From Phocaeicola oris (GTDB lineage: Bacteria > Bacteroidota > Bacteroidia > Bacteroidales > Bacteroidaceae): 64,000 nucleotides of DNA. The translations under genes were made by a program, and so were the position numbers. This document shows positions 7,931 to 15,620 of the stretch, one piece after another; within the stretch, counting starts at the first letter, position 1; each line of letters starts with the position of its first letter. The stretch is taken from positions 1-64,000 of the forward strand of contig NZ_JAJLQX010000002.1 of NCBI RefSeq assembly GCF_021295095.1, read 5' to 3'. The notes beneath the pieces were generated by a model. That model saw nothing but the letters and a program-made list of their open reading frames with translations, ran no database searches and had not been told where the DNA came from.

Positions 7931-8086
7931 CCTTACATTCTCTTTGTCGTAAAGATAATCAAAAATATCACTCCTCACTTCTCCTCTCGCCTCGCAATCA
8001 TTCACTTGATACCGCCTTTTACGTACTTTTGTTGCCTTTTACGGACACTGACGGACTTTCACGGAATTCATCCGCGAGAGCTTCGT

Positions 8087-8094
8087 TACCTTTG
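8087..8094 (+). promoter_or_regulatory. Putative -7 box for HU/amidase operon
   Basis: TACCTTTG fits TAnnTTTG and lies 78 bases before the HU-like start codon. I see no convincing -33 element at the usual distance. The interval 7931-8171 holds nothing else. Confidence 0.45.
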
Positions 8095-8171
8095 TATTGT
8101 TCCAAAGAAAAATAAGGCCTTGATTTTAATGGGACAAACCGTTTATTGTTTAACATCTAAATTATTCTGTT

Positions 8172-8666
8172 ATGCCAAAAAATAATGAAAAAGTTTCGTT
8201 CAAGAACCCGTTCCTTCACGGGAAAAACGTGGTGTACAAAGTCATTCCGAGAGTGAATCCGCAGAAGCCTAAAGAAGCGCCTAAGTATTATCCGAAAGCG
8301 ATAGGTACCGGATACATGACCATGGCCGATATCGTGAAACGTATTGAAAAAGAGTGTACCATCACCCGTGCCGACGCAACGGCTGTGATTGTTGCCTTGG
8401 AAGATATCATTGCCGACGCCATGTCCGCCGGACAGATTGTTCAGTTGGGCGACTTCGGTAACTTTTACCTCAGCATCAAAGGTAAAGGCGCGCTGACCGA
8501 ACAGGACTTCGTTCCCACATTGGTGAGCAAAGCCAAGGTGAACTTCCGTCCGGGAAAGACCGTAAGGGAGGCTCTGCGTAACTTGAGTTTCAGCAAGTAC
8601 GTCAAGAATCAGGAAGGACAGACCGAGAATAAGGACACGCCCGAAGAGGAAACTCCCGGAGAATAA
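8172..8666 (+). CDS. HU-like DNA-binding protein (HU-HIG type)
   Basis: A 164-residue member of the Bacteroidetes HU/IHF-like group with an extra N-terminal arm (about 40 residues, VVYKVIPRVNPQKPKEAP) and an acidic C-terminal tail. Residues 55-140 hold the HU fold: ADIVKRIEKECTITRADATA, then the GQIVQLGDFGNFYLS beta-turn and VNFRPGKTVREAL. It would bind and bend DNA as a dimer. In Bacteroides this gene with smalltalk and amidase genes marks the upstream edge of polysaccharide loci and phage-like regions; whether it regulates the capsule is unknown. Confidence 0.88.
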   Translation: MPKNNEKVSFKNPFLHGKNVVYKVIPRVNPQKPKEAPKYYPKAIGTGYMTMADIVKRIEKECTITRADATAVIVALEDIIADAMSAGQIVQLGDFGNFYLSIKGKGALTEQDFVPTLVSKAKVNFRPGKTVREALRNLSFSKYVKNQEGQTENKDTPEEETPGE

Positions 8667-8691
8667 TTCCCGAACAAAAAATTAACCGATC

Positions 8692-8784
8692 ATGAAAAAA
8701 AGTACGTGGAAATTGATTCTTAAAGTGGTGATTGCGGTAGCTACCGCCATTGCCGGAGCCCTCGGCCTCAGTGCCTGTATGTAA
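8692..8784 (+). CDS. Smalltalk protein
   Basis: A 30-residue peptide too short for standard gene callers: ATG at 8692, stop TAA at 8782-8784. It begins MKKSTWKLILKVVIAVATAI and ends GLSACM, i.e. a positively charged start, one hydrophobic helix and a Cys near the end. This is the conserved Bacteroidales smalltalk family, nearly always found between HU-like and amidase genes, as here. It is membrane-inserted or possibly a lipopeptide; role unknown. Confidence 0.85.
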   Translation: MKKSTWKLILKVVIAVATAIAGALGLSACM

Positions 8785-8793
8785 TGAATCGCT

Positions 8794-8819
8794 CGGAGCA
8801 TTTTCGCTCCGGGCTTTTG
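8794..8819 (+). terminator. Hairpin with T-run between smalltalk and amidase
   Basis: CGGAGC (8794-8799) pairs with GCTCCG (8806-8811) across a 6-base loop, followed by GGCTTTTGT. It could terminate or attenuate transcription so that the amidase is made at lower level. Confidence 0.5.
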
Positions 8820-8837
8820 TGTAATCTCTAAAAACTG

Positions 8838-9326
8838 ATGAATATGCGACCTATAAATTATATCATCCTGCACTGCTCGGGTACACGGGCTTCGCGAAAT
8901 TTCTCGGGCGACGACATCGACCGCTGCCACCGTCTCCGCGGATTCAGCAGAGCAGGCTACCACTATTATGTCCGTAAGAACGGAACCATAGAGAAGATGC
9001 GTCCCGAAGATATGCCCGGAGCTCATTGCTACGGCCATAACAAAGACAGCATAGGCGTTTGCTATGAAGGCGGACTGGACGAAAACGGACACCCCGGCGA
9101 CACCCGTACTCCGGCACAGAAACGTTCCCTCCGTGAAATAGTCCGTGCGCTAAAACAGGATTATCCGCAGGCGAAGATAGTGGGGCACCGCGACCTGAGT
9201 CCAGATCTGAACCGGAACGGCATCATAGAGCCGCACGAACGCCTCAAGGAGTGTCCCTGCTTCGACGCAACAGACGAGTACGCCGATGTGGAACTGCTTC
9301 CACAGGGGTATTCAGGAAACCTGTAA
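8838..9326 (+). CDS. N-acetylmuramoyl-L-alanine amidase (amidase_2 family)
   Basis: Cleaves the bond between N-acetylmuramic acid and L-alanine in peptidoglycan. The 162-residue protein has the zinc-binding residues of T7-lysozyme-like amidases: first His in NYIILHCSGT (residue 11), the second in the AGYHYYV segment, and the GHRDLSPD motif with downstream KECPCFDA. No signal peptide is present, so secretion would need help, as with phage lysins and related Bacteroides genes. The gene is normally the last of the HU-smalltalk-amidase module upstream of capsule loci. ATG at 8838 is chosen as the only start before the first motif with suitable spacing. Confidence 0.9.
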   Translation: MNMRPINYIILHCSGTRASRNFSGDDIDRCHRLRGFSRAGYHYYVRKNGTIEKMRPEDMPGAHCYGHNKDSIGVCYEGGLDENGHPGDTRTPAQKRSLREIVRALKQDYPQAKIVGHRDLSPDLNRNGIIEPHERLKECPCFDATDEYADVELLPQGYSGNL

Positions 9327-9338
9327 TACGCGCTCCCC

Positions 9339-9500
9339 ATGACTAAGATAAGCCAACATACGAACCGTATTGTCAGAGTGCTGTTAGCCATTCTGCTGTC
9401 CCTGCTCCTCACCTCCTCCACCTCGAATCACGCCGAGGTGGGGAAGCGTGGAGAGGCTCAGCAGTCGCCAACAGAATCTCCTGTCGGGAATCGGCAGTGA
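9339..9500 (+). CDS. Small membrane or lipoprotein-like peptide
   Basis: ATG at 9339 opens 53 codons ending TGA 9498-9500. The peptide has a basic start, a hydrophobic segment VRVLLAILLSLLLTSSTS and a hydrophilic tail ending SPVGNRQ. Comparable short peptides follow the amidase in many Bacteroides loci, where they may act as spanin or holin analogues; that is inference. The 12-base gap after the amidase suggests cotranscription. Confidence 0.55.
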   Translation: MTKISQHTNRIVRVLLAILLSLLLTSSTSNHAEVGKRGEAQQSPTESPVGNRQ

Positions 9501-9553
9501 GTATGGTTTTAGTAATTATTCTTTTGATAAGACATTTGAGAAATTAGGTATTT

Positions 9554-9853
9554 TTGAACAAACAAAGCTTGAACATTTCGGTATTTTCGGACAATTGGAT
9601 TAAAAACATTTCGGTATTTTCGGACAATTGGATAAAAAACATTTCGGTATTTTCGGATTTAAATTGTCCCCTTGCCCGCCAAGCCATTAAGTATTTGGTA
9701 AAATCCTCAGGCTACAATACCCATGCTTCGCTTGATGCTTTCTGCGAGAAATTCTCTCATATTATAGAAAGACGTTATCTTATTTATACCAAGGACCTGA
9801 AGCGGGACAAGGAAACCCTGCTACTTCCGGTATATATGACACCCTTCCTATAA
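9554..9853 (+). pseudogene. Hypothetical protein fragment with 33-bp tandem repeats
   Basis: The 99-codon frame begins with the repeated unit NISVFSDNWIK three times, then continues SSGYNTHASLDAFCEKFSH and ends LLLPVYMTPFL. The downstream half has normal, structured composition and looks like the C-terminus of a larger Bacteroides protein (possibly an ATP-binding family), while the repeat region breaks the reading frame: an alternative frame reads LGIFEQTKLEHFGIFGQLD before a stop. I interpret it as the decayed end of a gene interrupted by repeat expansion. Family not securely recognised. Confidence 0.35.
9572..9657 (+). repeat. 33-bp tandem repeat, 2.6 copies
   Basis: Units start at 9572, 9605 and 9638 (AACATTTCGGTATTTTCGGA core), almost identical. 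The unit length is a multiple of three, as in slippage-prone coding repeats. Confidence 0.85.
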
Positions 9854-10016
9854 GCCATAAGACGGCAAGTTTAATCAACCATACCGAACATATAGTTGTG
9901 AATAAGGCTATCACCATGTGTATTATCACGAAGTGACAGCGAAATAAAAATCCTTCCATCTATTATCCTCTATTAATTATTTGCATAAAATGTGTCCGTT
10001 TTTCCGAATTATTCCG

Positions 10017-10024
10017 TATTTTTG
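10017..10024 (+). promoter_or_regulatory. Putative promoter of the polysaccharide operon
   Basis: TATTTTTG is a full match to TAnnTTTG and is the best candidate in the 312-base gap 9854-10165 before the first operon gene; it leaves a leader of about 135 bases. No good -33 match and no flanking inverted repeats are visible, so the promoter does not look invertible. The gap contains no gene and no UpxY-type regulator. Confidence 0.5.
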
Positions 10025-10165
10025 CAAAATAAATTTGTCCGTACGACAGTGCCATTCTATGCACTGACGGCGGCGAAGCTGTAAGGGAAAATAAACTTTT
10101 TGAGAAGCTATTCATAGCATAATCAAAACCAAAAGAATCATGCAATTTCTGATAATGATAGAAAT

Positions 10166-11314
10166 ATGAATAAAAAAATTATTACAGTAACATCGCCATT
10201 ACTTCCTAATCTTGACGAATTTCATGAACTTCTCAAACAAATATGGGATAGTAAATGGATTACAAATAACGGTTCTTTCCACAAACAGTTAGAAAAGGAA
10301 TTGGCAACATATTTAGGTGTCCCCTACATCAGTCTGTTCACGAATGGAACACTTCCTCTCCTCACCGCCTTACAAGCATTGAGAATCACTGGTGAAGTTA
10401 TCACCACTCCATATAGTTTTGTGGCTACGACTCACAGTATTTGGTGGAATGGATGTAAACCTGTATTCGTTGATATAGATCCTTCAACCGGTTGCATGGA
10501 TCCCCATAAAATTGAGGCAGCTATCACCCCCAAGACAACAGCCATTATGCCGGTTCATGTCTATGGTAAGCCATGCGACGTGGATGCCATTCAGGAAATT
10601 GCCGATAAGTATGGTCTAAAAGTCATCTATGATGCTGCCCATGCATTTGGTGTAAAAGTAAACAACAAAATTTCAAAAACTCTTTCAAAAGGAGAAGATA
10701 ACTTTGTTTCTGTGCTCAATGCCGGCGATATGAGTACATTAAGCTTCCATGCTACTAAAGTCTACAATACCATAGAGGGGGGAGCACTCGTTATGCATGA
10801 TGAAAAGACAAAGAAGCACATTGATGACCTCAAGAACTTCGGTATTCACGATGATGTAACCGTTGTTGGTCCCGGAATCAACAGTAAGATGGATGAAATG
10901 CGATCGGCTTATGGGCTCCTCAACCTGAAACAGGTTGATAAAGCTATTGAAGCCCGTAAAAAAGTAGCCCAAGCCTATCGTGAAGGCTTGAAAGATGTTG
11001 AAGGGATCAGCGTATGGTTCGATATGGATGGTGTTCACCATAACTACAGCTACTTTCCAATATTCATTGACGCAGAAAAGTACGGCAAATCCCGTGACGA
11101 ATTGTTCTTCGAGATGAAAGAAAATAATGTTCTCGCCCGTCGATACTTCTATCCGCTTATCAGTAATTTTTCTACTTACAGAGGTTTAGAAAGCGCGGCT
11201 CCAAGCAATCTGCCTAATGCCACTAAAATGGCCAATGAGGTGCTTTGTTTGCCAATGTACCACTCTTTGACAGACGAAGAAATAGCAAGAGTACTATATT
11301 TGATTAAGAAATAA
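10166..11314 (+). CDS. DegT/DnrJ/EryC1/StrS sugar aminotransferase
   Basis: A 382-residue PLP-dependent enzyme that transfers an amino group (usually from glutamate) to a nucleotide-linked keto-sugar. The PLP lysine is K198 in SFHATKVYNTIEGGA; other family features are TNGTLPLLTALQAL (cofactor phosphate loop), VYDAAHAFG with the PLP-contacting Asp, and HDDVTVVGPGINSKMDE near the dimer interface. It most resembles VioA/FdtB-like enzymes making 4- or 3-amino-dideoxy sugars, but the substrate is not determinable. First gene of the operon; three bases separate it from the ATP-grasp gene. Confidence 0.88.
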   Translation: MNKKIITVTSPLLPNLDEFHELLKQIWDSKWITNNGSFHKQLEKELATYLGVPYISLFTNGTLPLLTALQALRITGEVITTPYSFVATTHSIWWNGCKPVFVDIDPSTGCMDPHKIEAAITPKTTAIMPVHVYGKPCDVDAIQEIADKYGLKVIYDAAHAFGVKVNNKISKTLSKGEDNFVSVLNAGDMSTLSFHATKVYNTIEGGALVMHDEKTKKHIDDLKNFGIHDDVTVVGPGINSKMDEMRSAYGLLNLKQVDKAIEARKKVAQAYREGLKDVEGISVWFDMDGVHHNYSYFPIFIDAEKYGKSRDELFFEMKENNVLARRYFYPLISNFSTYRGLESAAPSNLPNATKMANEVLCLPMYHSLTDEEIARVLYLIKK

Positions 11315-11317
11315 AAC

Positions 11318-12523
11318 ATGGCACAAAAAAAACTTATGCTCCTTGGTGGCTTACGCTATCTCTTACCCGTAATCAAGGCTGCTCACAAGCAAGGATATTA
11401 TGTCATTACAGCCGATTATCTCCCTGATAACATTGCTCATAAATATAGTGACGAATATTGTAACGTAAGCATTATAGACAAAGAAGCAGTACTTACTGAA
11501 GCCCAAAGATTGCAGATAGATGGAATAATGTCGTTCGCTTGCGATCCCGGAGTCGTTACGGCATCATACGTTCAAAATCAAATGGGCCTCCCTTCATTTG
11601 GGCCTTTCGAGTCTGTGGAGATTCTTCAGAATAAGGATCGTTTCCGTGCTTTTCTTGCTAAGCATAAGTTCAATGTACCCTGGGCTTTCAGTTTTGCAAG
11701 CAAAGAAAAAGCTTGGGAGACACGATCAAAATTCAGTTATCCGCTCATCGTAAAGCCTACCGATTCTGCAGGCAGTAAAGGTTGCACTCGTGTTGACAAA
11801 GAACAAGAATTGAAAGCTGCCATAGAGCATGCTTTTAAATATACCATCAGTGGACATATCATCATAGAAGAATTCCTTGAAAAAAAAGGTTGCTCATCAG
11901 ATACTGATAGCTACTCATACAATGGTTCATTGAAGTTCGTTAGTTTCTGTGCACAACGCTTCGATGCTAATGCGACGAATCCATACACCCCAGCCGCATA
12001 TTCTTGGCCTTCTACATTCACAAAAGAAGAAGAAAAATATCTGACTAACGAAATCCAACGTCTTATCACACTCTTGGGTATGAAAACATCTGTATTCAAT
12101 ATAGAGACCCGTGTAAGTCCAAACAATAAACCTTACATCATGGAACTCACCCCTCGTGGAGGAGGAAATCGCCTTTGCGAGATGCTTCATTATGCTACAG
12201 GTGTTGATATGATTACTGCCATCACAAGAGCAATGGTAGGTGAAGAACCTGAAGCTATTGAGCAGAAACCTTACAACGGACATTGGGCAGAAATCATTCT
12301 TCATGCCGACAATGATGGCGAGTTTATAGATCTCTGGATTGATCCTTCACTTTCTGCAGAGATTGTAGAAAAAGATCTATGGGTAAAGCCGGGAGATCAT
12401 GTTCATGGATTTGATGCCGCTAACGCTGCCATTGGTACACTTGTCCTTCGTTTTGAGAACGCAGAAGATTTGGAGAAAGCAATTACTAACCAAAGTCAGT
12501 GGCTGAAAGTTATAACTAAATGA
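11318..12523 (+). CDS. ATP-grasp ligase (carbamoyl-phosphate-synthase-like)
   Basis: A 401-residue protein. N-terminal pre-ATP-grasp domain begins MLLGGLRYLLPVIKAAHKQG; the ATP-grasp core has YPLIVKPTDSAGSKGCTRV (phosphate loop), HIIIEEFLEKKG and a metal-binding FNIETRV...YIMELTPRGGGNR. These enzymes ligate a carboxylate to an amine or other nucleophile using ATP. Directly after a sugar aminotransferase, it could attach an amino acid or other acid to the amino sugar, which would be an unusual decoration. It overlaps the next gene by four bases (ATGA at 12520). Confidence 0.85.
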   Translation: MAQKKLMLLGGLRYLLPVIKAAHKQGYYVITADYLPDNIAHKYSDEYCNVSIIDKEAVLTEAQRLQIDGIMSFACDPGVVTASYVQNQMGLPSFGPFESVEILQNKDRFRAFLAKHKFNVPWAFSFASKEKAWETRSKFSYPLIVKPTDSAGSKGCTRVDKEQELKAAIEHAFKYTISGHIIIEEFLEKKGCSSDTDSYSYNGSLKFVSFCAQRFDANATNPYTPAAYSWPSTFTKEEEKYLTNEIQRLITLLGMKTSVFNIETRVSPNNKPYIMELTPRGGGNRLCEMLHYATGVDMITAITRAMVGEEPEAIEQKPYNGHWAEIILHADNDGEFIDLWIDPSLSAEIVEKDLWVKPGDHVHGFDAANAAIGTLVLRFENAEDLEKAITNQSQWLKVITK

Positions 12524-13479
12524 AAGCAATAGGTGGTTATTTCGAACTTGAAAAAGAAGGTATAGGAGTATTCCCACATAAAAATGGCATTCTACTCAAT
12601 ACAGGACGAAATGCCTTAGAATATATCCTTCGTTCAATTCCTTCTATCAAAGGTATCTATCTTCCTTACTATACTTGCGAGGTCGTTCTTGAGCCGATTA
12701 AGAAACTCAACATTCCATTTACCTATTATCATACCAATGATTGCTTTGAAATAGCAGAAGATATTAATTTAGAGGAAGATCAATACATTATAGTCAATAA
12801 TTACTTTGGAATCAAGGATTCCTATATAGATACACTCCTTTCTAAGTTTGGAGATCACTTGATTGTCGATTGTGCTCAAGCCCTTTTTGCCCCTATTCTT
12901 CCTGAAGTAAAGATGTTTTACAGTATTCGCAAGTTTATTGGCGTCCCTGATGGGGGCGTTGCGTATGGTATTAGTAATGAACAAGAAAAATGGCTTGATA
13001 TAGACGAATCATACGATCGTCTCGAACATTTAAAAATTCGTAAAAAACAAGGAGCCGAAACAGGTTTTGGAAAATATCAGGAAAACGAAACAAAGCTGAA
13101 TAACCAACCAATACTTCAGATGTCTGCTTATACTCGATTTGCATCCCGTAATATCGACTATAATAGTATCATTACTAAGCGAAGGACTAACTATCAATAT
13201 TTGAACAATGCTTTGAAGACAAAGAACCATCTTTCACTTCCGGATATCAACTCATTTGCTTGCCCAATGGTTTATCCATTTATTGGATATATTGACAGGG
13301 ATTTACGCAAAGAATTAATTTCTAAAAAAATCTTTGTCGCTCGCTACTGGCCAAATGTAGTTCCATATCGTGATTATAATAGAGAAGTAGAAATGACCGA
13401 TCAAATAATGCCCTTACCCATTGATCAGAGATATGGAAAAAATGATATGGATATAATTATTAAAACAATAATACAATGA
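12520..13479 (+). CDS. DegT-like PLP-dependent aminotransferase homologue
   Basis: A 319-residue protein, shorter than typical DegT enzymes. The start has LNTGRNALEYILRSI (substrate/phosphate loop), then IVNNYFGI, VDCAQALFAPI, and MFYSIRKFIGVPDGGVAYG, where the Lys of SIRKFIG sits at the position of the PLP lysine. It may be an active aminotransferase-like enzyme or a degenerate partner. Overlaps by four bases with both neighbours, so it is translationally coupled with the ATP-grasp ligase and the NeuD-like acyltransferase; the three probably act on the same sugar. Confidence 0.65.
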   Translation: MKAIGGYFELEKEGIGVFPHKNGILLNTGRNALEYILRSIPSIKGIYLPYYTCEVVLEPIKKLNIPFTYYHTNDCFEIAEDINLEEDQYIIVNNYFGIKDSYIDTLLSKFGDHLIVDCAQALFAPILPEVKMFYSIRKFIGVPDGGVAYGISNEQEKWLDIDESYDRLEHLKIRKKQGAETGFGKYQENETKLNNQPILQMSAYTRFASRNIDYNSIITKRRTNYQYLNNALKTKNHLSLPDINSFACPMVYPFIGYIDRDLRKELISKKIFVARYWPNVVPYRDYNREVEMTDQIMPLPIDQRYGKNDMDIIIKTIIQ

Positions 13480-14147
13480 AGATTATTTTTATTGGTGGTA
13501 GAGGAACAGCTATTGTTATTGCTGACCAAATATATGATGCCCATAAGCGATTTGGAATGGACATTGAAGTTCTTGGTTTAGCACTTGATGATCATTCCGA
13601 AGGAGACGAGATAAGTGGATATCCTATCCTTTGCGATATTAAGGACCTGTATAATAAGTACGGCAAATACGAAGACATAAAATTTATATACCAGCTATAT
13701 AGACCTGATGTCATAAGGGAACGTACAATTATTCTTAATAACTTAAATATCCCATTAGAAAAGTTTGCTACTTTTATTCATCCGTCTGTAATGATTGCTA
13801 AATCAGCTAAGATAGGTGCGGGTAATGTTATACTTGCTAATGCAGTAGTTAACTGCAATGCTATAATCGGTAACTTCAACACTGTTAATTCCGGAACCCT
13901 CCTTGGGCACGATATTAAAATTGGTAATAATAACTATTTTGCAGGTCAAGTATGTGTAGGAAGTGGATTAACTATAGGTAACATGAACTTTATCGGGCTA
14001 AATACATCTATTCGCAATGGAATAACAATTGGGGATGGTAATATTGTTGGCATGTCATCCAATATCACTAAATCTGTTGGTGATAATAACGTATTATACG
14101 GTAATCCTGCTATCATCAAGCCACAGCTAAATCATATTATTCGATAA
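13476..14147 (+). CDS. NeuD/PglD-like sugar O- or N-acyltransferase
   Basis: A 223-residue protein with an N-terminal Rossmann-like domain (IIFIGGRGTAIVIADQIYD) and a C-terminal left-handed beta-helix of hexapeptide repeats (KIGAGNVILANAVVN, NNNYFAGQVCVGSG, GDGNIVGMSSNITK). This arrangement matches the PglD/NeuD group, acetyl-CoA-dependent transferases acting on amino sugars or sialic acids. Start overlaps the previous gene by four bases. With the aminotransferases upstream it likely acylates the new amino group. A 119-base gap follows. Confidence 0.82.
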   Translation: MKIIFIGGRGTAIVIADQIYDAHKRFGMDIEVLGLALDDHSEGDEISGYPILCDIKDLYNKYGKYEDIKFIYQLYRPDVIRERTIILNNLNIPLEKFATFIHPSVMIAKSAKIGAGNVILANAVVNCNAIIGNFNTVNSGTLLGHDIKIGNNNYFAGQVCVGSGLTIGNMNFIGLNTSIRNGITIGDGNIVGMSSNITKSVGDNNVLYGNPAIIKPQLNHIIR

Positions 14148-14266
14148 TTGTGCTCTTTTCTGAAGCGAGAATTGGTGAAGCCATTTTTAAGCAACAGAAG
14201 TTCTAATAAAAATATTATTTTAGCAAACTGATAGAAATATATAGATTTATTTTATATTTAACAATA

Positions 14267-14728
14267 ATGGAAATAGCTCAAATAGGAAACTTTTACGAAG
14301 ATTTTATTGTAGGCGAAGAGATCAAGCATTCACTTTCCAAAACTATTTTTGAAAGTGATAATAACCTGTTCTGCTTACTAACAATGAACAATCATCCTGT
14401 TCATACTAATATTGATTATGCTGCTAAAAATCAGCATGGCAGAATTTTAGTTGTGGGAACTTTAGTGTTTTCATTGGCTGTAGGCATTACTGTGCCGGAT
14501 ATCAGCGGAAAGGCCATCGCTAATTTAGGATACGAGGACATAAAACATTTAGCTCCTACATTCCTAAATGATACGCTATATGTAAGATCTAAGATATTAG
14601 ATAAAAGGGAATCTAAATCCAAACCGGATAGAGGAATCATATATGTAGAATCAATAGCTTATAATCAAAATGGAATCGACGTATTGTCATTCCGTCGACA
14701 TGTACTTATAAAAAAGAAAAATTATTGA
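14267..14728 (+). CDS. MaoC-family (R)-specific hydratase
   Basis: A 153-residue hot-dog-fold protein. The segment FCLLTMNNHPVHTNIDYAAK matches the MaoC catalytic signature in which Asp/Asn and His activate water. MaoC enzymes hydrate or dehydrate acyl-CoA thioesters; some relatives are mesaconyl-CoA hydratases. Four bases separate it from the following CitE-like gene. The MaoC-CitE pairing occurs in routes where beta-methylmalyl-CoA or similar is made or split. Within a polysaccharide operon it may prepare an unusual acyl group for the sugar (inference). Confidence 0.82.
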   Translation: MEIAQIGNFYEDFIVGEEIKHSLSKTIFESDNNLFCLLTMNNHPVHTNIDYAAKNQHGRILVVGTLVFSLAVGITVPDISGKAIANLGYEDIKHLAPTFLNDTLYVRSKILDKRESKSKPDRGIIYVESIAYNQNGIDVLSFRRHVLIKKKNY

Positions 14729-14732
14729 AAAT

Positions 14733-15620
14733 ATGAACGAACACCTTTTTCGCAGTTTGATGTTTGTCCCTGCTCACAATGAGCATTTGATGGACAAAGC
14801 GACAACTTTCAATGCCGATGTCTTATTGTTTGATATTGAAGATTCTGTACAACCTGCAGAAAACAAACAAAAAGCCAGAAATAATATCTTACGATATTTG
14901 AAAGAAGGGAAATTTGAAGGAAGATCCATTTATCCTCGTATCAATGACAGAGAAAGCGGTTATTTATTACAGGATGTTTATCAGCTGACTGTCTCAGGAA
15001 TAGAAGGATTTGTTTATCCTAAAGCAACATGTCCTGAGGACATATATTTTATTGGAAAACTTCTTGAAACAATTGAGTATGAAAAAAAATTCCCTATAGG
15101 AACTTTCAAATTAATACCTCTCATTGAAACTTCCGGAGCAGTAATGAATATCCAAGGCATTTGTAAGGCCTGCCCTAATCGTGTTGTCGCTGTTGCCTTC
15201 GGATGTGAAGATTTTGTGACAGATTTACAAGGGAAACATGATATTGAAGGAAAAAGTATAGAAGTTCCCAGAGCAATGATTGCAATGGGAGCACGTTCGT
15301 GCGGTGTCTACCCTATTGATACTGTCCATATACGAGTACATGACTTGGAAGATTTAGAAAAAAATCTGATTCTTTCAAAGAAATTAGGCTTCGAAGGCAT
15401 GTTGGTTTTGAATCCTAAAGAACTACCATTAGTCCACAAGTATTACTCACCTACTGAAGAAGAAGTTAATTGGGCAAAAGAAATGATCCGATTGTCTGAA
15501 GAAGCCTTTAAATCAGGACAAGGGGTTGCTCTTAAAGATAATAAGTTCATTGGACCACCTATGTTAAAGATGGCAAGGAATATCATAAAGAAATACGAAT
15601 TAGGAAATAAAAATGTCTGA
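14733..15620 (+). CDS. CitE/HpcH-HpaI-like CoA ester lyase
   Basis: A 295-residue TIM-barrel protein of the citrate-lyase-beta/malyl-CoA lyase group: RSLMFVPAHNEHLMDKA, LLFDIEDSVQPAEN (metal-binding Asp/Glu), FKLIPLIETSGAVMN, and VAFGCEDFVTDLQG. Such enzymes make or cleave C-C bonds in 3-hydroxyacyl-CoA thioesters with glyoxylate, acetyl-CoA or propionyl-CoA. The stop overlaps the flippase start by eight bases, placing it firmly in the operon. Together with MaoC, it probably feeds a dedicated acyl donor or a carboxylic sugar substituent. Confidence 0.82.
   Translation: MNEHLFRSLMFVPAHNEHLMDKATTFNADVLLFDIEDSVQPAENKQKARNNILRYLKEGKFEGRSIYPRINDRESGYLLQDVYQLTVSGIEGFVYPKATCPEDIYFIGKLLETIEYEKKFPIGTFKLIPLIETSGAVMNIQGICKACPNRVVAVAFGCEDFVTDLQGKHDIEGKSIEVPRAMIAMGARSCGVYPIDTVHIRVHDLEDLEKNLILSKKLGFEGMLVLNPKELPLVHKYYSPTEEEVNWAKEMIRLSEEAFKSGQGVALKDNKFIGPPMLKMARNIIKKYELGNKNV

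Noticed and set aside
7910-8185. 91-codon plus-strand frame before the HU-like gene
   Set aside because: Runs antisense to the toxin relic, overlaps the HU start and resembles no protein family.
9960-10165. Invertible capsule promoter
   Set aside because: I looked for inverted repeats flanking the -7 box at 10017 and found none of convincing length.
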